Shown here one piece after another: positions 8,638-15,616 of a stretch of DNA of 47,197 nt; position 1 is the stretch's first letter; the number at the start of each line of letters is the position of its first letter. Made by a program: the position numbers and the translations under genes. This stretch comes from Streptomyces sp. A012304. GTDB lineage: Bacteria; Actinomycetota; Actinomycetes; Streptomycetales; Streptomycetaceae. The notes beneath the pieces are model-generated. The model saw only the letters and a list, made by a program, of their open reading frames with translations. It was not told where the DNA came from and did not search any database. The stretch is from positions 163,417 to 210,613 of the forward strand of contig NZ_BQUN01000200.1 of assembly GCF_026008495.1 (NCBI RefSeq). Reading direction: 5' to 3'.

Positions 8638-11568
8638 CTACGGAGCCGTGGTCAGGAGGGCACGCAGGTCGGTGAGTACCTGCGCGTCCGTCCCCTCCAG
8701 GGCGGACAGCGCGCTGCTCCATCGGCCCAGGGCCGCCCGTTCGTCTCCGAGCGCTCTCAGGACATGTCCCAACTCGTGCTCGGCCAGGCCCCGACCGTAG
8801 GAGTCGCCGCGCGCGGCGGCCTCCTGGAGCAGCGCCGTGCAGGCCTCCCGGGCCTCCCGGAGGCGGCCCAGCGCGCGCAGTGCCTGGGCCTGGCCCAGTC
8901 GCGTCTCCCGCTCCGCGTTCCAGTGGGCCGTGCCGGAGGCCATGACCCGCAGCGCCTCCTCGAAGCTGTGCAGGGCCGGGGCGGGCTCGCCGAGGGCCAG
9001 CAGAGCACGGCCGGTGTTGCACAGGGCGACCTGCTCGATCACGGCGCTGCCGGCCTTCCGGGCGAGTTCCCTGCTGCGCAGGTGGTAGGAGACGGCGGAG
9101 CGCAGGTCGCTGAGTTCGGCCACGTACCCCTGGTGCCCGAGCAGCAACGCCTCCTCGCCGGCGGTGACATGGTCGGGGCGCAGGGCGAGACACCGTGCCA
9201 ACGTCGCCCGGGCGTCGGCGTCCCGGCCGAGTTCACGCAGCAGCGCGGCCCGGTTGCCGAGGTGACGCATCCGGGTGACGTCGTCGCGGAGGTGCTCGCT
9301 GAGCTCCACCGCCTCGTCCAGGATCAGCAGCGCCTGCCCGACGCGCCCGGCCGAGTAGTGCGCGGTGGCGAGCTGCCCCAGCGCCCGTCCTTCGGCCGCG
9401 GTGTTGCCGCTGGACCGGGCGAGGGCGATCGCGTGCCGCGTCAGGCGTTCGAGATCCCGCACCCGGCCGCGGTCGTGCAGATAGGGGAACAGGGCGTTGA
9501 TCAGGTCGAGGGTGCGGGCCGGGCCCAGGCGTCCCCGCGCTCCGGAGCCGGCCAGGAAGAGCAGGTTCGCCGCTTCCGCGTCACCCCACGCGAGGGCCGC
9601 CGCGGTGTCGGCGAAGACCGTGCCGGGCCGGCCCCCGGGGTGCTCGGGCGCTCGCCCGGGGTTCGGCCGCAGGGCCGCGGCGCAGTGCCCGAGCCGCTCC
9701 TGGTACCAGCGCAGGGACCGTTCGACGGCTTCCGCGTTCCGGGCCCGCTCACCCGGCCGGCCGGCGAGTTCCCGGGCGAAGTCGCGGACCAGGTCGTGCG
9801 GGGTGTAGCGGCCCCAGCACACCTCCTGGAGCAGGGCCACTTCCGCCAGGCGGTCCAGGGCCTGCTCGGCGATCCGCTCGGTACGGCCGAGGGCGGTGGC
9901 CATCAGCGGCGCCCCGTACTCGGGCAGGTCCAGCGCACCGATGAGGACCAGGGCCGCGGCGGCGTCAGCGTCGTGCGGGTCGCCCGAGCCCAGGAGCGCC
10001 TCATGGGCCGCCATCAGGGAGCGGCGCACGCTGAGGTCCTCCAGTTCGAGGTGGTCCAGGCGGTCCTCCTGCCGGGCCAGGCGTTCCACCAGCTTCTCCA
10101 CCGGCAGGGTCCGCCGGCTCCGCAGCCGGGCCGCGGAGATCCGCAGCGCCAGGGGCAGCCGGCCGCACAGGGTCACGAGCCGGGCGACCGGTTCGGCGTC
10201 GGACGCGGCCCAGGAGCGGCCCGAGGTCCGCTCCAGCAGCAGGGCGCTGTCCCGCGGTGAGAGCGGCTCGAGCCGGACGTGCGTGGAGGCTCCCAGGGTG
10301 GCCAGCGGCCGTCTGCTGGTCAGCAGTACGGCGCAGCCGGCGCCGGCCGGCAGCAGTGGACGTACCTGGCTCACCGAGGCCGCGTCGTCCAGGACGAGCA
10401 GTGTTCGGGTGGGGGCGAGCGCGGAGCGCAGCAGGGCGGAGGCGGCCCCCACGTCGCCCGGGATCCGCCGGGTGTCCACCCCGAGGCCGTGCAGGAGAGC
10501 GGCGAGGGCTTCGGCGGGTGCCAGGGGGGCCACGCCGGGTGTGGCCCCGTGGAGGTTCAGATAGAGCTGGCCGTCGGGGAACGCGTGCCGGAGCTGTTCG
10601 GCGATGTGCAGGGCGAGCCCCGTCTTGCCGACGCCCGGCATTCCGCTGATCACGGCGAGGGCGGTGCGGTCGCGGGCGGACCGGAGCTCCTCGCGGATCT
10701 CGGCGATGTGCTCGGCGCGGCCGACGAACCCACCGGGCGGCGCCGGAAGCTGCGCCAGCCTCGGGGGCGTCCCCGCCGCGGGGGCCGTCGCGGCGGTGGT
10801 CGTGGCGACGGGCGATTCGCGGTGCGGGGCGGCCGCGCCGCGGAGCACCTCCTGGTGGGCCTCCTGGACGGCGGGGCCGGGTTCCACCCCGAGTTCTTCG
10901 ACCAGGGTCCGGCGCAGCGACCGGAAGAGCGCCAGCGCTTCGGCCCGGCGGTCCGTGCGGCCGAGGACGAGTATCAGCTGGCGGTGCAGCGCCTCCCGGA
11001 ACGGATGCTCCTTGACCAGGACACCCAGTTCGGCGGCCAGCCCGTCGAGGCGGTCGAGGCACAGGAGCGCCTCGAAGCGGCATTCGAGCGCCTGTAACCG
11101 CTGCTCCTGGAGGAACGACACGACAGGGTGGCCGGCGAGGGCGGGCACGTCGGCGAACGGTGTGCCGTGCCACAGGGCCAGAGCGGCACCGGCGTCCCGC
11201 TCCACCGCCTCCCAGTCCTCCCGGCTCCGGGCTTCCTGCGCTCGTCGTACTCGCCCCTCGAACACGTCGCGGTCCAACTCGCCCTCGCCCACCCGCATTT
11301 CGAGTCCGTGGGCCATGGTGCGCAGCCGGGTGCCGCCGACGTCGCGGAGGTTTCGCCGCAGCCGGGCGACGTGGTTGTGCAGCGAGGCGGTGGCCGTCGG
11401 CGGTGGCTCCTCGCCCCACAACACCGTCATCACCGTGTCCAGCGGCACCGTGCGGTTCGGCTCCAGCAGCAGTGCGGCCAGCAACGCGCGGGACTTCGGG
11501 CCCCCGAGGGCGACAGCCGCGCCGTCGTCGTCGACCGCCGTGAGTGATCCCAGTACCGCGAACCTCAC
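8638..11568 (-). CDS. SARP/AfsR-like transcriptional regulator with NB-ARC and TPR domains (TTA-containing)
   Basis: A 976-residue regulator. The N-terminus is an OmpR-type DNA-binding winged helix (residues 1-95: FAVLGSLTAVDDDG, GGPKSRALLAALLLEPN, then SLHNHVARLRRNLR). A bacterial transcriptional activation domain follows to about residue 245 (ELGVEPGPAVQEAHQ). An NB-ARC ATPase follows with P-loop SGMPGVGKTG near residue 310 and LLVLDDAAS. The C-terminal 350 residues are TPR-like helical repeats. Such proteins integrate signals and recruit RNA polymerase to promoters with heptamer repeats. I chose the GTG at 11568, which follows GGGAAGGGACGGC; the in-frame ATG at 11634 adds 22 atypical residues. 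Codon 158 (11095-11097) is TTA, implying bldA dependence. The divergent promoter carries matching heptamers. Confidence 0.93.
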   Translation of the reverse strand: MRFAVLGSLTAVDDDGAAVALGGPKSRALLAALLLEPNRTVPLDTVMTVLWGEEPPPTATASLHNHVARLRRNLRDVGGTRLRTMAHGLEMRVGEGELDRDVFEGRVRRAQEARSREDWEAVERDAGAALALWHGTPFADVPALAGHPVVSFLQEQRLQALECRFEALLCLDRLDGLAAELGVLVKEHPFREALHRQLILVLGRTDRRAEALALFRSLRRTLVEELGVEPGPAVQEAHQEVLRGAAAPHRESPVATTTAATAPAAGTPPRLAQLPAPPGGFVGRAEHIAEIREELRSARDRTALAVISGMPGVGKTGLALHIAEQLRHAFPDGQLYLNLHGATPGVAPLAPAEALAALLHGLGVDTRRIPGDVGAASALLRSALAPTRTLLVLDDAASVSQVRPLLPAGAGCAVLLTSRRPLATLGASTHVRLEPLSPRDSALLLERTSGRSWAASDAEPVARLVTLCGRLPLALRISAARLRSRRTLPVEKLVERLARQEDRLDHLELEDLSVRRSLMAAHEALLGSGDPHDADAAAALVLIGALDLPEYGAPLMATALGRTERIAEQALDRLAEVALLQEVCWGRYTPHDLVRDFARELAGRPGERARNAEAVERSLRWYQERLGHCAAALRPNPGRAPEHPGGRPGTVFADTAAALAWGDAEAANLLFLAGSGARGRLGPARTLDLINALFPYLHDRGRVRDLERLTRHAIALARSSGNTAAEGRALGQLATAHYSAGRVGQALLILDEAVELSEHLRDDVTRMRHLGNRAALLRELGRDADARATLARCLALRPDHVTAGEEALLLGHQGYVAELSDLRSAVSYHLRSRELARKAGSAVIEQVALCNTGRALLALGEPAPALHSFEEALRVMASGTAHWNAERETRLGQAQALRALGRLREAREACTALLQEAAARGDSYGRGLAEHELGHVLRALGDERAALGRWSSALSALEGTDAQVLTDLRALLTTAP

Positions 11569-11680
11569 CGCCGTCCCTTCCCCCAGAGTCGGATGCCGAA
11601 CACCGAACGTCCCGCGTCGATCGAAGAACATCATTTTCGTTCAGCGCCGAGCCGGGTTCAAAGGAGGTCGGCTCCGCGCC

Positions 11681-11723
11681 GTTGGCGCGCCGTTGGCCAC
11701 CCGTTAGGCGCGGTCGACAGGAT
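11681..11723 (+). promoter_or_regulatory. SARP-type heptamer repeats and -10 box upstream of the serine hydrolase
   Basis: Three heptamers repeat in phase: GTTGGCG (11681-11687), GTTGGCC (11692-11698) and GTTAGGC (11703-11709), each separated by exactly 4 bp, giving an 11-bp period. Eight bases after the last heptamer lies CAGGAT (11718-11723), a plausible -10 hexamer. Heptamers at 11-bp spacing with the 3' copy 8 bp from the -10 are the published layout of SARP/AfsR target promoters. The site lies between the SARP gene and the hydrolase gene and points to the hydrolase, whose ATG is at 11758. The binding protein is inferred. Confidence 0.65.
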
Positions 11724-11757
11724 GCGTGTCCCGCACACGAGAGAGGGGCTGGCGCAC

Positions 11758-12942
11758 ATGTCGACTCGCCGGACACGGACGACCCTGGTGGGCGCGACAG
11801 CGCTCGCCGCCGCAGGGACACTGCTGCTGACGACGCCCGCGGCCGCCGCCGGCGGCACGATGACCGCCACGGAGACGCGGGAGTCCCGGCACGCCGCCAC
11901 TCGGGCCGCCATGGACGCGGCCGTCGCCGCGGGCGTGCCGGGCGTCGTGGCCGAGGTACGCGACACCCGCGGCGTATGGAAGGGCACCTCGGGGGTCGCC
12001 GACCTCTCCACACGGCAGCCCCGCGGTCACGGTGATCGGTTCCGCGTGGGAAGTGTCACCAAGACGCTGGTGGCGACCGTCCTGCTCCAGCTCCAGGCGG
12101 AGGGAAAGGCCGATCTCGACGCCACGGTCGACCACTACCTGCCCGGTCTGGTGCGGGGCAACGGCCACGACGGCACGAAGATAACGGTCCGTCAGCTGAT
12201 GAACCACACCAGCGGCATCTTCAACTACACCGAGGACGCCACGTTCTCGAAGAAGGTGCTGGGTATCGAGTTCCTCCGATCCCGGTACGACGACTGGACT
12301 CCGCAACAGGTCATCGCCCTCGCCCTCCAGAACCCGCCCCAGTTCGAGCCCGGCACCTCCTGGAAGTACTCCAACACCAACTACCTCCTGCTGGGGCTGA
12401 TCATCGAGAAGCTGACCGGCAGGCCCTACGCCGAGGAGATCGAGCGGCGTGTCACCGGACCGCTCGGGATGCGTGCCACGTACTTCCCCGGCACGGATCC
12501 GCACGTGCCCGCGCCCACCCGGCACTACTCCACCTTCACGGAGGACCCGGGGAAGACCTACGACGTGACCGAACTCAACCCCTCCTGGGCCTGGGCGGCG
12601 GGGGAGATGGTCACCAACTCCTCCGACCTGAACCGCTTCTACACCGCCCTCTTCACGGGCCGGCTGCTGCGCCCCGCCCAGCTGGAGCAGATGACGACCA
12701 CGGTCTCCACCGAGGGCAACCTGCCGCGCCAGCGCTACGGCCTGGGCCTCATCGAGTACGAGACGAGCTGCGGGATCAAGGTCTGGGGCCACTCCGGCGG
12801 CATCCACGGTTCCTCGACGCAGGCCTTCGGCACCAAGGACGGCCGTCACATGATCGCCCTGAACTTCAACGGCGACTGGGTCGGCGGCGGCAAGAACGTC
12901 GTCTCGGCCGAGTTCTGTCCGCCGGCGGCCACGACGGGCTGA
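11758..12942 (+). CDS. Secreted serine hydrolase, class C beta-lactamase / DD-peptidase family
   Basis: A 394-residue exported protein. Residues 1-33 are a signal peptide: STRRTRTT, a hydrophobic core LVGATALAAAGTLLL and an AAAA cleavage region. The mature enzyme has the three penicillin-recognising motifs: S-V-T-K (nucleophile Ser and Lys, about residue 100), Y-S-N in WKYSNTNYLLLG, and H-S-G in VWGHSGGIHG. The MNHTSGIFNY stretch is typical of D-alanyl-D-alanine carboxypeptidases and esterases of this class. It likely acts on cell-wall peptides or an ester outside the membrane; true beta-lactamase activity is not implied. The ATG follows GAGAGGGG. The SARP-type repeats upstream suggest activation by the divergent regulator. 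Confidence 0.9.
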   Translation: MSTRRTRTTLVGATALAAAGTLLLTTPAAAAGGTMTATETRESRHAATRAAMDAAVAAGVPGVVAEVRDTRGVWKGTSGVADLSTRQPRGHGDRFRVGSVTKTLVATVLLQLQAEGKADLDATVDHYLPGLVRGNGHDGTKITVRQLMNHTSGIFNYTEDATFSKKVLGIEFLRSRYDDWTPQQVIALALQNPPQFEPGTSWKYSNTNYLLLGLIIEKLTGRPYAEEIERRVTGPLGMRATYFPGTDPHVPAPTRHYSTFTEDPGKTYDVTELNPSWAWAAGEMVTNSSDLNRFYTALFTGRLLRPAQLEQMTTTVSTEGNLPRQRYGLGLIEYETSCGIKVWGHSGGIHGSSTQAFGTKDGRHMIALNFNGDWVGGGKNVVSAEFCPPAATTG

Positions 12943-13222
12943 CGCCGGCCGGAACGCCGGACCGCGAGTCAGCAGGTCTTCTTCGTCGACGCCTGCCAAT
13001 ACGCGCGCCGCGTTCGTCTGCCGGCGTGACGGGCACGAGGACAGACGACGCCCGGCCCCCGCACCCGGCGACGAACCCGACGACCGCGACTGGCCCGTCT
13101 TCCTGCCGCTCGGGCACTACGAGGTCGAGGCCGTTCTCGGCCCGGACGACATACGGAGGGACGAACTCGACGCCCGCCCACCCCAGTTCCGCCTCCGATT
13201 GGTCAAGTTGGTCAGGCCATGA
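12943..13222 (+). pseudogene. Probable remnant of a caspase-like (peptidase C14) gene
   Basis: Two coding-like pieces lie in different frames. In frame with the hydrolase but after its stop, 12970-13026 reads QQVFFVDACQYARR, then stops at 13027. V-D-A-C is the strand carrying the catalytic cysteine in caspase-fold peptidases (usually hydrophobic-x-D-x-C). In the +1 frame, from about 13005 to the TGA at 13220-13222, the reading is protein-like with strong GC3 and ends WPVFLPLGHYEVEAV...RLRLVKLVRP, resembling a beta-sandwich end. This stop overlaps the next gene's start as ATGA, as a real coupled gene would. The rest of the caspase domain, including the His motif, is absent. I infer an internal deletion plus frameshift of an ancestral caspase gene; the motif is short, so the call is moderate. 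Confidence 0.42.
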
Positions 13223-14526
13223 GCACCTCACTCGCCGTCCGCCTCCTCCTGTCGTCCCCGGGGGAGTCCAACGACGCCGTGATCCTCGGTGACATCCACT
13301 CGGCCGACCTCACCGGAGCGACCCTGCGTGACATCCGGATCCCCTGCGGGGTCGCGCCCCAGCCCCTGTCGTACGACGTGATGCCCGGGCGCTACCTCGT
13401 GTCGGCGTGGCTGCCGTCCGGCCTGGTGCTCACGGAGAACGCCGTGGCGGTGGAAGGCCGGGAGACCCAGGTGGACTTCAACATGACGGACTCGCCGTAC
13501 GAGACCCACTCCTGGCAGTACCTGATGGGCAACATCGAGCCCGACATGGTCTACCACAGCCCCCGTCAGGCGCCCTTCACCGAGTCGGTGGCCTCGCGGT
13601 CCATGGTCGCCACCCTCGCCGGGCCGGACGGTGCCGTCCCTCGGGGAGCCGTCGACCTGACCGCCCTCGCCACCTGGATCGGCGACTCCACGCCCGCGAG
13701 CTGGTCCTTCGCGTCGATGCTGGAGCTGGCGAAGACGCCGCCCGAAAGCCCGGTCGCCCGGCTGATCGCCTCGGGCGAGCCCGTCGTCCTGCCCGCTCCC
13801 TATGACTGCGGCGATGAGGTCACGCCGCTCTACCGGTTCCGCCCGAACGGCCCGGTCGGGGCCCGGGGCAAACCTCTCGAGGTCGGTTCCGGACCTGTCG
13901 GCGAGCGGCAGTTCCTCGTCGTGGAGGCCGCCGACTCCGTACGGCTGGTCACCCTTCCACGGCCCTGGGGCGACGCCGACGTCGAGGTCCTCGTCAACCT
14001 GCGGCAGAGCCCGACCGGCAGTGCCGTCTCGGTGGCCGTCCGCGACCCGGAGGTCGGCGCGGGGCTCGCGTACATGGCTCAGGGCGCCCTGGACATGGCG
14101 GCCAGGCTCTTCACCGACGTCGAGTCGATGCTCTACTCCAAGGTCGAGAACCCGCTCGCGGCGGCGGCCGGGTCGTACGTCCTCATCGGCACCGACCACT
14201 CCGAGAGCGAGACGCGCTGGGACCCGTGGCTGGTCCGGCTCGCCGAGCGTTTCCCCTGGCTCAGCGACGGGGCGATCCTGAGGTCGGTGCGGCTGCTGCG
14301 CAGGAGACCGAGGGACCTTGGGTGGGCCCGGGACGGACTGATCGAGGCCTTCGACCGCGGCATCCCCTTCTACACGCTCGGGCTCGTCTGGCTCATCGAG
14401 GGGCCCTCCGCCTTCCCTGGCGACCCCGACTGCGCACGCCGCCTCGACCTGGCGAGACAGCTGGCCTGGCTGGTCGACCTGCGCGAGCCGTTCCTGATCC
14501 TCGACCTGAGGCAGGGGAGGGCGTGA
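13219..14526 (+). CDS. Unknown protein of a caspase/MBL-associated module
   Basis: A 435-residue protein I cannot assign to a named family. Residues 1-95 look like a small beta-sandwich (LAVRLLLSSPGESND, then DVMPGRYLVSAWLPSG and AVEGRETQVDFNM), a layout often seen in carboxypeptidase-regulatory or Ig-like domains. The middle (about 225-290) looks like a second beta domain (RQFLVVEAADSVRLVTLP, VEVLVNLRQ). The last 150 residues are helical, with a conserved-looking DHSESETRWDPWLVRLAERFPWL and WARDGLIEAFDRGIPFYTLGLVWL. There is no signal peptide or membrane segment, so it is cytoplasmic. It overlaps the caspase-like remnant upstream (ATGA) and the MBL gene downstream (TGATG), which argues for a complex or shared function. 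Confidence 0.8.
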   Translation: MSTSLAVRLLLSSPGESNDAVILGDIHSADLTGATLRDIRIPCGVAPQPLSYDVMPGRYLVSAWLPSGLVLTENAVAVEGRETQVDFNMTDSPYETHSWQYLMGNIEPDMVYHSPRQAPFTESVASRSMVATLAGPDGAVPRGAVDLTALATWIGDSTPASWSFASMLELAKTPPESPVARLIASGEPVVLPAPYDCGDEVTPLYRFRPNGPVGARGKPLEVGSGPVGERQFLVVEAADSVRLVTLPRPWGDADVEVLVNLRQSPTGSAVSVAVRDPEVGAGLAYMAQGALDMAARLFTDVESMLYSKVENPLAAAAGSYVLIGTDHSESETRWDPWLVRLAERFPWLSDGAILRSVRLLRRRPRDLGWARDGLIEAFDRGIPFYTLGLVWLIEGPSAFPGDPDCARRLDLARQLAWLVDLREPFLILDLRQGRA

Positions 14527-15566
14527 TGATCCGGCTCAGGATGCTCCCGGCGCAGGACGGCGACTGCCTGCTCCTGGAATACGGGAATGACGCGTTCACC
14601 CGGCGGATCCTGATCGACGGCGGACGCCACGGCACCTACCGGCGGATCAGACCGCTGCTCGCGGGGCTCGGCGGCCCGGTCGACGTCCTCGTGGTGACCC
14701 ATGTCGACCAGGACCACATCCTCGGTGTGCTGGCGCTCATCGAGGACGACGACCGGCCGGTGGAGATCGGGGACGTATGGTTCAACGGCTTCGACCAGCT
14801 CCACGACCGCGAGAGCTTCGGCGCGGTGGAGGGGGAACGGCTCAGCACCGCGCTCATGACCCGGCACTTTCCCTGGAACCAGGCCTTTGACGGCCGCAGT
14901 GTCGAGGTGGGCCATCCGCTGACCTGGTTCGACGACGGGTCGTCCATGGAGGTACTGGCACCGGACCGCCGTCTGCTGGAGTCGCTGATCGAGACGTGGA
15001 AGACGAAGTGCGAGGAGGCCGGACTCATCCCGGGAGCGGACGCGGTGGAGAGAGAGCCTGTGCCGGGAATCGACCGCTTCGGGACGATCGACGTCGACAA
15101 GCTGGCCGCCACGCCGTTCAAGCGGGACGCCTCCCCGACCAATCCGACCAGCATCGCCCTGCTGTTCGAGTTCGAGGGCACCCGGATCGTCCTCACGGGT
15201 GACGCCGACGACCCGCGCCTGGTGACGTCGATCCGGCCACGTGCCCAGGCCGAGGGCGGGCGGCTGCGGATCGACGCCCTGAAGGTCGCCCACCACGGCA
15301 GCGCCAAGAACCTCTCCAACGAGCTCCTCGGTCTCCTGGACTGCGGCCGCTACCTGATCTCCACCGACGGGAAGGTCCACGGCCACCCGGACGACATCGC
15401 CGTCGCCCGGATCCTCAAGCACGGCGGGGCGACGAAGGACCTCGTCTTCAACTACCGCGAGCGGGCCGAGCCCTGGAACCTCGGCAGCCTCGAGGAACAG
15501 TTCGGCTACCGCGTAATGGCACCCGGGTCGGCCGACGAGAACGGCTTTTTCACCGTGGAATTCTGA
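14526..15566 (+). CDS. MBL-fold metallohydrolase, ComEC C-terminal-like
   Basis: A 346-residue metallo-beta-lactamase-fold protein. Metal ligands are all visible: T-H-V-D-Q-D-H (residues 58-64), G-D-A-D (225-228), A-H-H-G-S (His256/His257) and HGHP (His285/His287). The start IRLRMLPAQDGDCLLLEYG and the G-D-A-x-x plus H-H-G-S order match the ComEC/Rec2-like MBL subgroup, which acts on nucleic acids or nucleotides; the membrane part of ComEC is absent, so it is soluble. A roughly 70-residue insert (130-200) is less conserved in appearance. It is coupled by TGATG to the unknown protein upstream. MBL proteins of this group pair with caspase or trypsin-like proteases in bacterial conflict systems, which fits the context. 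Confidence 0.87.
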   Translation: MIRLRMLPAQDGDCLLLEYGNDAFTRRILIDGGRHGTYRRIRPLLAGLGGPVDVLVVTHVDQDHILGVLALIEDDDRPVEIGDVWFNGFDQLHDRESFGAVEGERLSTALMTRHFPWNQAFDGRSVEVGHPLTWFDDGSSMEVLAPDRRLLESLIETWKTKCEEAGLIPGADAVEREPVPGIDRFGTIDVDKLAATPFKRDASPTNPTSIALLFEFEGTRIVLTGDADDPRLVTSIRPRAQAEGGRLRIDALKVAHHGSAKNLSNELLGLLDCGRYLISTDGKVHGHPDDIAVARILKHGGATKDLVFNYRERAEPWNLGSLEEQFGYRVMAPGSADENGFFTVEF

Positions 15567-15590
15567 CCGACGGCCCGGACGGCCGTCGGT
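15566..15590. terminator. Strong bidirectional terminator hairpin
   Basis: ACCGACGGCC (15566-15575) and GGCCGTCGGT (15581-15590) form a perfect 10-bp stem around a 5-base loop. It begins at the last base of the MBL stop codon and ends 26 bp before the katG stop on the other strand, so it can end both transcripts. Confidence 0.75.
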
Positions 15591-15616
15591 CTGCACGGTC
15601 TGCACCATCTTTCGGT

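Noticed and set aside
12866..13231. 121-residue minus-strand frame over the caspase remnant
   Set aside because: Arg/Pro-rich with no motif; the plus-strand frame ending in the ATGA overlap is more protein-like.
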